Assembly: GCA_004346725.1 (NCBI GenBank)
Contig: SMDE01000007.1
Location: forward strand, 1-64,000
Reading direction: 5' to 3'
DNA length: 64,000 bases
DNA from: Phytobacter diazotrophicus
GTDB lineage: Bacteria; Pseudomonadota; Gammaproteobacteria; Enterobacterales; Enterobacteriaceae
Under the pieces are notes generated by a model. The model searched no databases. It was given only the letters and a program-made list of their open reading frames with translations, and was not told the origin of the DNA. The position numbers and the translations under genes are program-made. Each line of letters opens with the position of its first letter. Position 1 is the stretch's first letter. Of the stretch, positions 1-8,141 are shown piece by piece.

Positions 1-1029
1 GGGTTTGTGCTGCCCTGTGCCATCGATTACCAGACCGTGATCAGTTGTTCACCGCGTCAGGATCGTACCGTGCGCGTTATCGCCGCCGATTACGATAACC
101 AGCAGGATGAATTCTCACTCGACGCCCCCATTGTGACCCACCCTTCACAGCAGTGGTCAGACTATGTGCGTGGCGTGGTGAAACATCTGCAAAAGCGTGA
201 CAACAGCTTTGGCGGCGCAGATCTGGTGATCAGCGGTAACGTGCCGCAGGGCGCGGGCCTGAGCTCGTCCGCCTCGCTGGAAGTGGCGGTCGGCACCGTG
301 TTTCAGCAGTTGTACCACCTGCCGCTGGACGGCACGCAAATCGCCCTGAACGGCCAGGAAGCGGAAAACCAGTTTGTCGGCTGTAACTGCGGCATTATGG
401 ACCAGCTTATCTCAGCGCTGGGTAAAAAAGGCAGCGCGCTGCTGATCGACTGCCGCTCGCTGGGCAGCAGGGCGGTCTCCATGCCGGAGGGCGTTTCCAT
501 CGTCATCATTAACAGTAACTTTAAACGCACCCTGGTGGGCAGCGAGTACAATACCCGTCGTGAGCAGTGCGAAACCGGCGCGCGTTTCTTCCAGCAAAAA
601 GCGCTGCGTGACGTGAATATCGATCAGTTCAACGCCGTCGCGCACGAACTGGATCCGGTGGTTGCCCGCCGCGTCCGCCATGTGCTGACCGAGAATGCGC
701 GTACCGTGGAAGCCGCCAGCGCGCTGGAAAAAGGCGACCTGCAGCGTATGGGCGTCCTGATGGCGGAATCCCATGCCTCCATGCGTGATGATTTCGAAAT
801 CACCGTACCGCACATCGACACCCTGGTGGAGATCGTGAAAAACACCATCGGCGATAAAGGCGGCGTGCGCATGACCGGCGGCGGATTTGGCGGCTGCGTG
901 GTCGCGCTGGTGCCGGAAGCGCTGGTGCCTGCGGTGAAAGAGGCCGTTGCGACACAGTACGAAGCTAAAACCGGCATTAAAGAAACCGTCTATGTCTGTA
1001 AGCCTTTGGCGGGCGCGGGACTGGCTTAA
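1..1029 (+). CDS. galK: Galactokinase, 3' part (5' end outside window)
   Basis: Phosphorylates galactose to galactose-1-phosphate in the Leloir pathway, in the cytoplasm. The reading frame is open from base 1 (GFVLPCAID...), which matches E. coli GalK from about residue 41, so roughly the first 40 codons lie off the window. The GHMP-kinase ATP-binding motif [14 protein letters not shown] and the C-terminal glycine-rich motif MTGGGFGG are intact, and the C-terminus ends as expected ([12 protein letters not shown]). In E. coli galK is followed directly by galM. Here no galM reading frame follows and the next gene lies on the opposite strand. Identification is certain; only the missing downstream gene is unusual. 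Confidence 0.97.
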   Translation, partial: GFVLPCAIDYQTVISCSPRQDRTVRVIAADYDNQQDEFSLDAPIVTHPSQQWSDYVRGVVKHLQKRDNSFGGADLVISGNVPQGAGLSSSASLEVAVGTVFQQLYHLPLDGTQIALNGQEAENQFVGCNCGIMDQLISALGKKGSALLIDCRSLGSRAVSMPEGVSIVIINSNFKRTLVGSEYNTRREQCETGARFFQQKALRDVNIDQFNAVAHELDPVVARRVRHVLTENARTVEAASALEKGDLQRMGVLMAESHASMRDDFEITVPHIDTLVEIVKNTIGDKGGVRMTGGGFGGCVVALVPEALVPAVKEAVATQYEAKTGIKETVYVCKPLAGAGLA

Positions 1030-1188
1030 AAACACGCAGCGAAAGGATTGGTATCTTTTGATACGTACAAGCGTATTCAGGGAGATATGCAATCATCATC
1101 TTTGCAGCCTTTCGGGAAATGTTCCCGGAAGGCATTCCTCAGACGGCGTTAGCCCCCGCGTCACACTCAGATCAGGCGTTAATCCAGA

Positions 1189-1746
1189 CTATTTTGAATT
1201 ACTCAGCCATTCATCCACGGTGAGTGAAAACAGAAGGCTTGGCGGCGCATCGTTAACATCATAAATGTCTTTGATATAGCGTAGCCCTGCTTTCTCGAGC
1301 ACCTTGCGCGACGCCAGATGGTTTTGTCTTACGACAGCGGAAATCTCGGTAAACGCGATATTTTCAAATCCATATCTCAGCGCATAGGTTGCAAATTCTG
1401 TGGCCAGGCCTTTTCCCCATGCGTCAGTTGAGAATCGATAGCCAAGGTTATTAATCATAATATCGTCGTAACTTCGAATGCTCAGCCCGCCAAAACCAAT
1501 GATTGTTTCAGGACGATCGCGCAGTGATATTGCCCAATTTCCGAACCCGTGGGTGTGCCAATGGTCGAGCCAGCGAATGAGCACCGCTTTTGCATAGTCA
1601 ATGTCCGGGTATGGCCCGGCGGGGTTAAATGTATTCGTCGCCGGATCACCATAAATCCTGAACAGATCGGCGACATCTGATGCCAGGACAGGACGAAGGG
1701 ATAAGCGGGATGTTTCAACGTGCACATTAGACTCCTGAGATGTCAT
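1189..1746 (-). CDS. GNAT-family N-acetyltransferase (RimJ/RimL type)
   Basis: A 185-residue acetyltransferase of the RimJ/RimL (Acetyltransf_3) type, which transfers acetyl from acetyl-CoA to an amine. Near the N-terminus is the family opening ETSRLSLRPV. The acetyl-CoA-binding loop lies around YRFSTDAWGKGLATE, followed by the usual NHLASRKVLEKAGL segment. The substrate cannot be told from sequence. The ATG start has only a weak upstream ribosome-binding site. The gene stands alone, opposite in direction to galK, where galM would be expected, and is probably part of an insertion at this locus. Family assignment is firm, function unknown. Confidence 0.85.
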   Translation of the reverse strand: MTSQESNVHVETSRLSLRPVLASDVADLFRIYGDPATNTFNPAGPYPDIDYAKAVLIRWLDHWHTHGFGNWAISLRDRPETIIGFGGLSIRSYDDIMINNLGYRFSTDAWGKGLATEFATYALRYGFENIAFTEISAVVRQNHLASRKVLEKAGLRYIKDIYDVNDAPPSLLFSLTVDEWLSNSK

Positions 1747-1914
1747 TGCGAGTACTCTGACTTAGGGATCTCTGATTTAAGCACACTTTTGTTTTGACGT
1801 TATCGCATTGATGCGGACTGGATATGTTCGCAATTCGCGCATAGCAGACCAGACCGCGCTTCGGCCTGTCTGCTGCGTACCAGGCGTACCCGGCGTATCT
1901 GTGGCGCTGCAATC

Positions 1915-2859
1915 TTATGAGCGCTCACTCTGTTGTTCGGGGCGGTTATTGACGGAATGTCGGGACGAACAGCAGACGATACCGGAGACAATCAGAACCA
2001 GTGTGACGATGTGGTAGGTGTGTAGTTCATTGCCCAGAAATACGACGCCCATAATACCGCCGGAGACAGGGATAAGATGGGTGTAAATCTCACTTCGGGT
2101 AGTACCAATCAGCGATACGCCTTTATTCCAGAACACATATGACAGCCATGACGGGAAGATAATCAGATAAAGGATACCGATGATAACAGAGGGTGACCCA
2201 CTATAAATAACGCCCCGATACGCCTCTGCAAACGCGGCATGGAGAATAAACATCGGTACGAGTATTACAGTACCCAACAGGGAACTGAAAGCGACAAAGG
2301 ATGTATTTGTTACCGTGGTGTCTTTAAAACGCAGAAATGCGCAGTAAAACGCCCAGCTCAATGCGGAAATAATGGTCAGCACATCTCCCAGGCCAAAAGC
2401 CTGCATCCGCCCGTTACCGCTGGCACTGGAAAATGCGAGGTACAGCACCCCCACCGTACTGGCCACGACACCCGCAATATTGCGCGCTGAAATGTATTCA
2501 CGGAAAAGAAAATGGTTAATAAGCAGAACGAGGCAGGGTGTGCTCGAAATATAGATAGCTGCGTTAAGGGAGGTTGTGTACTGAAGGCCTATGTATAAAC
2601 TGAGCGGGAAACAGACCTGCCCCAGGAAAGAGAGGAGAATGTTTATGCGAATATGCTTTCGCATCGAGGCGAAATCGACGCAGAATCGCTTCCAGTAAAA
2701 AGAAAGCATCAGCAGGGTTGTCCCTCCCCAGCGGATCAGACTCAGTCCGTAGGGGTCAACGTACTGAACCAGTATATGCCCCACGACATAGTTCCCACCC
2801 CAGAAAATAGCGGCCAGCGCCAGCAGTAAGTAAGCCACACATCCACTCCTGTTCAGCAT
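1915..2859 (-). CDS. EamA-family (DMT superfamily) transporter, probable small-molecule exporter
   Basis: A 314-residue inner-membrane protein with about ten hydrophobic helices arranged as two EamA repeats (roughly residues 8-140 and 160-295). The hallmark LAAIFWGGNYVVGHIL lies in helix 1 and the second repeat has the SALSWAFYCAF signature. EamA proteins mostly export amino acids and small metabolites. The ATG at 2859 (MLNRSG...) is preferred to an upstream in-frame TTG at 2865, because the TTG lies in the T-tract of a hairpin. The gene is 36 bases downstream of the diiron-oxidase gene on the same strand, suggesting that it exports that enzyme's product (inference). A terminator-like hairpin between them may reduce its expression. 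Confidence 0.85.
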   Translation of the reverse strand: MLNRSGCVAYLLLALAAIFWGGNYVVGHILVQYVDPYGLSLIRWGGTTLLMLSFYWKRFCVDFASMRKHIRINILLSFLGQVCFPLSLYIGLQYTTSLNAAIYISSTPCLVLLINHFLFREYISARNIAGVVASTVGVLYLAFSSASGNGRMQAFGLGDVLTIISALSWAFYCAFLRFKDTTVTNTSFVAFSSLLGTVILVPMFILHAAFAEAYRGVIYSGSPSVIIGILYLIIFPSWLSYVFWNKGVSLIGTTRSEIYTHLIPVSGGIMGVVFLGNELHTYHIVTLVLIVSGIVCCSSRHSVNNRPEQQSERS

Positions 2860-2863
2860 AATC

Positions 2864-2886
2864 AAAAACCCGGAGATCCCTCCGGG
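2864..2886 (-). terminator. Hairpin plus T5 between the HDO and EamA genes
   Basis: On the minus strand a 7-bp GC-rich stem (CCCGGAG/CTCCGGG, arms 2880-2886 and 2869-2875, 4-base loop) is followed at once by five T residues (2868-2864). It lies between two co-directional genes and ends 4 bases before the EamA start codon. It has the form of an intrinsic terminator or attenuator. A GGAGG in the hairpin is too far from the start codon to serve as its ribosome-binding site. Confidence 0.7.
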
Positions 2887-2895
2887 CCGGTATCA

Positions 2896-3915
2896 TCAGA
2901 GTTGCATCAATTTCTGCATCAGTTGATCGTAATAGCGCTCCGCGGTCCGCAGCCTCAGTAAACTGCCGAGATAGAACTCCCGGCGGGTTTCAGGGTACTT
3001 CCCGGCAATCACATCAATGACGTTATAAAGCCAGTCATCCCCGTGTTTGATATCAATGGTGATATGTTCCGTATAATATTTCACATCACGATCGATAAGG
3101 CCCAGACGCAGACATCCATTTACCAGTTTTTCATACTGAGGCGGATCCAGCACCTCCGTCATAGCCATTACCCCAAGCAGTTTGTAATAGTGGCTGCGGT
3201 TAACAGAACCGATCATGAAGGCATTATGTCCGGCCAGTGCTTCTGCCCCGTACATGTCGATATAATGATTTTCTGGCAGTTTTATATCCTGCCGCGCCAG
3301 CACATCCTTATAGAGATTGACATGCGTAAACACATTGTCACCATGCCCTATTTCATCCCACAGGTTTTCACTGATAGTACCGCGGGTTTCCGGCTGGGAG
3401 CCAATCAGCGTATAGGCAACCAGATCAAAGAAAATCAGATTGAGTGCGCTGTCGCTTTTGAAGAAATAATAGAGTTGCTCCGTTGAAGCATCCTTTTCCA
3501 GAAACTCAAAAAGGGGGTGATGCGAAGCATTATGTGCATGCCATACCGTTTTTAAAAAATCACCATAACGCGGGGCTGAATTCACCTCTGCGGGTAGAGA
3601 AAGTTGCCCGAACTCATGTTCCAGCCATTCATTCTCGATGATTCTTTTAATTTCCAGCAGCGCCGGGTCGTACTGCCGGGATGCAGGGGCGGAGAGCGGA
3701 TGAGCCAGAACACTCTGGTAAATAATAAAAAGGGCATGCTGGGCAATTTTCTGGTCCGCAACTGAGCCCTGATGATAGGCCCTGTGCGTTATGTCACGCA
3801 GTTTTTCGCTATCTGGTGTTTTATTCGTTTCACCATTGATATAGCTGAGCAGACTCTGCGTGAAACCATACATATCTTCTTTAAAAGCCGGTTCGATCCT
3901 ACGGATATTAAACAT
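2896..3915 (-). CDS. Haem-oxygenase-like diiron oxidase (iron-containing redox enzyme family)
   Basis: A 339-residue soluble protein of the iron-containing redox enzyme family, part of the haem-oxygenase-like diiron oxidase/oxygenase (HDO) fold group that includes UndA, SznF, BesC and CADD. Candidate iron ligands occur in the family order and spacing: E188 and H198 in DEIGHGDNVFTH, E254 in MAMTE, and H284, D288 and H291 in EHITIDIKHGDD. The first 170 residues are helical and less conserved. The start at 3915 is chosen for a good AAGGA site 8 bases upstream; an in-frame ATG at 3987 lies inside a predicted CRP site and is rejected. It is followed by an EamA exporter. The substrate is unknown; related enzymes oxidise amino acids or fatty acids. 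Confidence 0.85.
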   Translation of the reverse strand: MFNIRRIEPAFKEDMYGFTQSLLSYINGETNKTPDSEKLRDITHRAYHQGSVADQKIAQHALFIIYQSVLAHPLSAPASRQYDPALLEIKRIIENEWLEHEFGQLSLPAEVNSAPRYGDFLKTVWHAHNASHHPLFEFLEKDASTEQLYYFFKSDSALNLIFFDLVAYTLIGSQPETRGTISENLWDEIGHGDNVFTHVNLYKDVLARQDIKLPENHYIDMYGAEALAGHNAFMIGSVNRSHYYKLLGVMAMTEVLDPPQYEKLVNGCLRLGLIDRDVKYYTEHITIDIKHGDDWLYNVIDVIAGKYPETRREFYLGSLLRLRTAERYYDQLMQKLMQL

Positions 3916-3972
3916 GCTGATTTCCTTTGTTATTAGGCGCACTAATTTTGTGGTTATCAGCGAAATGAATTT

Positions 3973-3988
3973 TGTGACACAGATCACA
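3973..3988 (-). promoter_or_regulatory. Predicted CRP-binding site upstream of the HDO gene
   Basis: The sequence TGTGACACAGATCACA has both perfect CRP half-sites (TGTGA-N6-TCACA), with an A/T-rich flank on each side. Its centre is about 65 bases upstream of the HDO start codon at 3915, a reasonable place for CRP activation, so the HDO/exporter unit is probably under carbon-catabolite control. The basis is sequence match only. Confidence 0.7.
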
Positions 3989-4582
3989 TTAAAAAAGCAT
4001 ATATTTTAACAATAAAAGCCTTTTAGGTTGCCGCTTACTTGGTATTGTTTTTCATGAAACATTCAGCGAATAATAATATTCTTGTCACCAGATGGCAGAG
4101 CCATTGTTTTATGATGATTGTAATTTATCGCTAAAGGCAGAATAAAATAACCGCGTAAAGTTCGAAGGGAATTTCCCAATTTGATGTGCCAAATTTTGAT
4201 TGTAATTTATAGCAAAATAACAATATCAGCACTACGTCATTCAATTCTGATCGTAAAAGAACGACTATGCCAAATAGACAGATGATTTCCAGCACATCAC
4301 TTTATGCTGGCCGCTTCGCGCCAAAGCGGATATAAAATTTCTTCTGTACGGAATGAAGCAGAAGCCTGCTTTAGCGGCCATCAGCAAATTTCTGTCATCT
4401 GCGAAAGTGACTGTTTTATCACCTGAAACGAACCATGCTCTTCAATTTGTTCAGACAATTCAGAGCCGCGCTCATTATCCCTTAACTGGCATTTCCCGGA
4501 CACGGCCTGAGTGCATGTGGCGCAGGCTCTGTCCTTTAAGTTCCAGAGCCTTATATAGCCTCTTAACACGCTTTCCAATATA
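3989..4582. other. A/T-rich intergenic region with an imperfect 21-bp direct repeat
   Basis: About 590 bases without a convincing gene. Two copies of a 21-base sequence (tgattgtaatttat, then cgctaaa or agcaaaa) lie at 4115-4135 and 4197-4217, 82 bases apart and both upstream of the HDO gene. A short palindrome GGGAATTTCCC lies between them. Small overlapping reading frames at 4353-4589 on both strands lack a ribosome-binding site and recognisable content. Confidence 0.5.
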
Positions 4583-5320
4583 TCATTGAGACATGCTGTT
4601 AAGCTTTTCTTTTAATCTCAATAAATTATCGTAATACTCACCGCCTTTCTTAACCCTCTGAAGTTCAAAATCGACCATCTGCCTGAAGGAGCGACCCTGC
4701 TTATTCACCGGGTTGGGATCAGCACCGTTGTCCAGCAGAAAAAAAACCTTCTCAAATTCGGATCTAAAAAAAGCCTCGACAAGTGGCGTTTGGCCTAAGG
4801 AGTCTCGTGTATTGATATCGGCTCCCCGCTTGATTAGCAGCGCCAGAGGTGAATTATTTGTTGATTTAATTGCCGAGAAAATAAGGGCCTCATGATACAC
4901 CTTATCCCTGGCGTTAGGATCCAGCCCACCATCGAGCATCGCCTTCAGCCAGATGTCCTTGTCAGCTTTTGCGGTAATTTCAGCAGGGCTACCCGGCATA
5001 TTCATTTGCGGCTGTAGAGGATCTGCTCCCGCGCGAACCAAATCCGTTATGATCTGCAATCGCTCAGGAGGGTTATTATTGTAAAAAGACTCATTCATTG
5101 CGAAAAATAAAAGTGTCAGCTCCTCGGCTCCCGGGCTATTAAGATCAGTATTTTTCGCCAGATGGAGAATGGCCTCACGATCTGCCGCCTGGATAGCCTT
5201 AGCCAAAACCAGTTGCGAACCCGTAAAATATTTTTCCGGTTCTATTTTTTTCATATCATTGCACGCCGATAACAGCACACACAGAAAAGAAAGCATAATT
5301 ACGGATACACGTTTTTTCAT
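4583..5320 (-). CDS. Ankyrin-repeat lipoprotein
   Basis: A 245-residue exported protein. It begins with a lipoprotein signal peptide (MKKRVSVIMLSFLCVLLSAC, lipobox LSAC) and continues with at least four ankyrin-type repeats, seen as LVRAGADPLQ, MLDGGLDPNARD, LIKRGADINTRD and LLDNGADPNPVN. The start at 5320 has a GGGG ribosome-binding site 7 bases upstream; a longer frame from 5377 would bury the signal peptide. Ankyrin lipoproteins of this size serve as immunity proteins to type VI secretion phospholipase effectors in Enterobacter. No effector gene is adjacent, so an orphan-immunity role is only a suggestion. Location is probably periplasmic, membrane-anchored. Confidence 0.75.
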   Translation of the reverse strand: MKKRVSVIMLSFLCVLLSACNDMKKIEPEKYFTGSQLVLAKAIQAADREAILHLAKNTDLNSPGAEELTLLFFAMNESFYNNNPPERLQIITDLVRAGADPLQPQMNMPGSPAEITAKADKDIWLKAMLDGGLDPNARDKVYHEALIFSAIKSTNNSPLALLIKRGADINTRDSLGQTPLVEAFFRSEFEKVFFLLDNGADPNPVNKQGRSFRQMVDFELQRVKKGGEYYDNLLRLKEKLNSMSQ

Positions 5321-5396
5321 GCTAACCCCTACTATGCTTATAACAGACCTGACAATTCTCCAGTCTGTCTGCCTCAAGCGAATAAAAAATCTTCTT

Positions 5397-5606
5397 TTAT
5401 AAACCTTGTCTGCGTTTCCACTCGTCGATCACATCGCCCAGATTTTTGGGGATATCATTGCGGATCCAGGCCATGAAATCACGGTCGAAACGGAAGTTTT
5501 CCCCGCATTGTTCCATCATGAAACGACGAACGTTTTGCGTGTTTTTGTAGTGTTTATCTATGGCTGTGGAACGGGTGAGCAATGCGCTATGCCAGTCAAT
5601 TTTCAA
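5397..5606 (-). CDS. Small DUF6434-like protein
   Basis: A 69-residue protein resembling the DUF6434 domain often found with SAP-type domains, recognised by the core IDKHYKNTQNVRRF, the FRFDRDFMAWIR segment and the ending GDVIDEWKRRQ. The only possible start is a TTG at 5606, preceded by GGGAG; no in-frame ATG exists before the upstream stop. It begins 23 bases after the hydrolase stop codon on the same strand, so the two are probably cotranscribed. Function is unknown; the positively charged helices would suit nucleic-acid binding (inference). Confidence 0.65.
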   Translation of the reverse strand: MKIDWHSALLTRSTAIDKHYKNTQNVRRFMMEQCGENFRFDRDFMAWIRNDIPKNLGDVIDEWKRRQGL

Positions 5607-5629
5607 CGTCCCAACTCCCGGATTGTCTA

Positions 5630-6583
5630 TTAATTAAAAAATGGCAGCTTAGCTTTTGGGTTACCATTATGCGTCAGAAACTGCACAATGGCCTCAACCA
5701 CCCCGGCCGCCAGGGGAAGCGATGCGTTTGTATAAGCCGCATTATTCTCTTCCCTGTCATCAGAATTCACCGCTTTAAGAACATGGTTTACATCCGGTAA
5801 AAGAACAAGGGTTGCTTTCGGGTTGGCTGCCTTAAACTGTCTGGCATCATATTCCGTTACCTGGAGATCGCGTTGCCCCTGTAATACCAGTACAGGTTTA
5901 GTAATACGCGCGATCAAATGAACTGGATTAAAGGAAAAAATGTCTATAAGAAACCCCTGCACTGCCGGATAAAATAAATGTTGCACAGCAGGATGCCTGT
6001 TCTGAACATTAACATGTCTACCCTGCTCCAGTTCGTTAATAACAAAAAACGCATCGTCCAGCAGAATTGCATTTTGCGGATTGGCTTTAAGCTGTTCTCT
6101 TAACACATCCCCCAGCGGGCGCGAAGGTGTTGCGACCAGCATTAAACCATAGACATCAGGTTCCTGCGCCGCCGCCAATGCCACGATCCCCCCCTCACTG
6201 TGCCCGAGAAGCCAGATACAGGGGTTTTCCAGACGCTGTTGCAATACCGTTATCCAGGAACGTACGTCTTCTACATAATCACTGATTGTCACAGCATTGG
6301 CGTCCGTTATCGCCGCTGAACTGGCAAACATTCCACGCTTATCCACCCGCAACGTTGCGATACCTTTCAATGCCAGATTTTCAGCCAGAAGCCGATACGT
6401 TGACGCATTAACCCCAAGCGGATTATTACCATCGCGGTCCGTCGGCCCTGAACCGGGAATAATCAGAATGACCTGTTCTGGCTTCGGACAGGGGCTAAGC
6501 AAGGTGCCTTTGAGAGAGCCTTGCGGGCCGGGTGCTTCCAGCAATGTTTCATATATGGTGTTATGCATAGCCAGGTGAGTCAT
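5630..6583 (-). CDS. Alpha/beta hydrolase
   Basis: A 317-residue serine hydrolase with the complete alpha/beta-hydrolase set: oxyanion region LIIPGSGPTDRDG, nucleophile elbow GHSEGG, acid residue in LVLQGQRDLQV, and catalytic histidine in LPDVNHVLK. No signal peptide is seen, so it is probably cytoplasmic. The family includes esterases and dienelactone-hydrolase-like enzymes; the substrate is not evident. The ribosome-binding site at the ATG at 6583 is weak, and an internal ATG at 6568 is a possible alternative. The DUF6434-like gene follows directly, suggesting a two-gene operon. Confidence 0.85.
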   Translation of the reverse strand: MTHLAMHNTIYETLLEAPGPQGSLKGTLLSPCPKPEQVILIIPGSGPTDRDGNNPLGVNASTYRLLAENLALKGIATLRVDKRGMFASSAAITDANAVTISDYVEDVRSWITVLQQRLENPCIWLLGHSEGGIVALAAAQEPDVYGLMLVATPSRPLGDVLREQLKANPQNAILLDDAFFVINELEQGRHVNVQNRHPAVQHLFYPAVQGFLIDIFSFNPVHLIARITKPVLVLQGQRDLQVTEYDARQFKAANPKATLVLLPDVNHVLKAVNSDDREENNAAYTNASLPLAAGVVEAIVQFLTHNGNPKAKLPFFN

Positions 6584-6824
6584 ATAAAGTTAGGGTGTAA
6601 AAAATACCAACGGCATTTTTTGTAATCCTTTGAATATAGGAATTAAAATGCAGACAATCCATATAGTTTTACTTTTATATTTGTGGTGATGCAAGATGAT
6701 CACAAAACAATGTAACCAGAGGAAAAGAGACGTTCTGTTTGAGATACCTGATGAGTTTCTTTTCTTTCACAATCAAGGAGATTAAACTCATTTCACCTTA
6801 ATCCGAGCACTCAGGTATTTCGTC

Positions 6825-7097
6825 TTGAATCGCATTGTTAAGCTGGCGTGCCCTGCGCTCTTATTTTCGCTATTTACGCTCTCCGGCTGCTCATTATCCC
6901 CGGCGATTCCGGTTTTAGGCGCAGCATTTCCCGGCTGGTTCTTCTGCTTATTAGGCGCCGCGCTGTTACTTATTCCCTGCCATATCCTGATTGTGCGTCA
7001 AGGATGGCAATCGCGATTTTCTCCACTGGTCTTCAGCTATCTGGCGCTGATGTTCCTGTTCGCCACGATTCTGTGGTTCCTGTTCTTCGTAAACTAG
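6825..7097 (+). CDS. ytcA: YtcA-family lipoprotein, first gene of the mdtNOP operon
   Basis: A 90-residue membrane lipoprotein matching E. coli YtcA: a signal segment with lipobox LSGC, the conserved SLSPAIPVLGAAFPGWFFC stretch, then two further hydrophobic helices. Translation appears to start at TTG (6825), as no suitable ATG exists and an AGG lies just upstream. It is 6 bases from mdtN, the same order as in E. coli (ytcA-mdtN-mdtO-mdtP). Its role in the efflux system is not known; it may assist pump assembly at the membrane (inference). Confidence 0.85.
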   Translation: MNRIVKLACPALLFSLFTLSGCSLSPAIPVLGAAFPGWFFCLLGAALLLIPCHILIVRQGWQSRFSPLVFSYLALMFLFATILWFLFFVN

Positions 7098-7103
7098 ATC
7101 CCT

Positions 7104-8132
7104 ATGACCCAATCCCGCTCAAGCGTTATCCGCAAAAAATGGCCCCTGCTGGCGCTCGTTCTCGCCGCGATCGTGGCGCTGATTCTGGTTATCTGGCAGC
7201 TACAAACCTCGCCGGAAACCAACGATGCCTACGTTTATGCCGACACCATCGACGTGGTGCCGGAAGTGAGCGGGCGGATCGTCGAAATGCCGATTCGCGA
7301 CAATCAGCGGGTAAAAAAAGGCGATCTGCTGTTCCGCATCGACCCGCGTCCCTACCAGGCGATGCTTGATGATGCCAAAGCGCGGCTGACCACGCTTGAT
7401 GCGCAGATTATGCTGACCCAGCGCACGATCAAAGCGCAGGAGTACAACGCGCAGTCGGTCAACGCCGCCGTTGAACGCGCTAAAGCGCTGGTTAAGCAGA
7501 CCACCTCTTCACGCATACGCCTTGAGCCGCTGGTACCGCAGGGGTTTGCCTCACAAGAAGATCTGGATCAGGCGCGAACGGCCGAAAAAGCGGCGCGCGC
7601 CGAACTGGAGGCCACCCTGCTGCAGGCGAAACAGGCTTCCGCGGCCGTGACCGGCGTTGATGCCATGGTGGCGCAGCGCGCGGGGATCCTGGCGCAAATT
7701 GCGCTGGCCGAGCTGCATCTCGAATTTACCGAAGTGCGCGCGCCGTTTAACGGCGTGGTGGTGGCGCTGAAGACGACGATCGGCCAGTACGCCTCGGCCC
7801 TTAAGCCGGTCTTTACCCTGCTGGATGACGACCACTGGTACGTGGTGGCAAACTTCCGCGAAACCGACTTGCAGAGTGTTCGGCCCGGCGTTCCGGCCAG
7901 AATTACCGTAATGACCAACCATGGCCGCACCTTCGAGGGCGTAGTCGACTCGGTCGGCACCGGCGTTCTGCCCGACGGCGGCAGCGTCATTGAAGGCCTG
8001 CCGGTTATTCAGAAGAGCATCAACTGGGTCCATGTCTCCCAGCGCTTCCCGGTTAAAATCGCCGTCAAAGATCCCGACCCGAACCTGTTTCGCATGGGCG
8101 CTTCCGCCAGCGCCGTTCTCCAGCCGCAATAA
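7104..8132 (+). CDS. mdtN: MdtN membrane-fusion (periplasmic adaptor) protein
   Basis: The HlyD/EmrA-type adaptor that links the inner-membrane component to the outer-membrane channel of the MdtNOP efflux system. It has 342 residues (E. coli 343). An N-terminal membrane anchor (about residues 12-30) is followed by the lipoyl-like DTIDVVPEVSGRIVEMPI segment, a coiled-coil hairpin (about 75-190) and the beta-barrel region VRAPFNGVVVALKT. The ending (ASAVLQPQ) also matches E. coli. It lies 6 bases after ytcA and 9 before mdtO, so all four genes form one operon. Confidence 0.95.
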   Translation: MTQSRSSVIRKKWPLLALVLAAIVALILVIWQLQTSPETNDAYVYADTIDVVPEVSGRIVEMPIRDNQRVKKGDLLFRIDPRPYQAMLDDAKARLTTLDAQIMLTQRTIKAQEYNAQSVNAAVERAKALVKQTTSSRIRLEPLVPQGFASQEDLDQARTAEKAARAELEATLLQAKQASAAVTGVDAMVAQRAGILAQIALAELHLEFTEVRAPFNGVVVALKTTIGQYASALKPVFTLLDDDHWYVVANFRETDLQSVRPGVPARITVMTNHGRTFEGVVDSVGTGVLPDGGSVIEGLPVIQKSINWVHVSQRFPVKIAVKDPDPNLFRMGASASAVLQPQ

Positions 8133-8141
8133 GGAGACGGC

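Noticed and set aside
412-1092. 226-codon minus-strand frame within galK
   Set aside because: Antisense shadow of galK with histidine/arginine-rich, non-protein-like content and no ribosome-binding site.
4353-4589. 78-codon plus-strand frame between the HDO and ankyrin genes
   Set aside because: No ribosome-binding site, no recognisable content, and it runs into the neighbouring gene's end.
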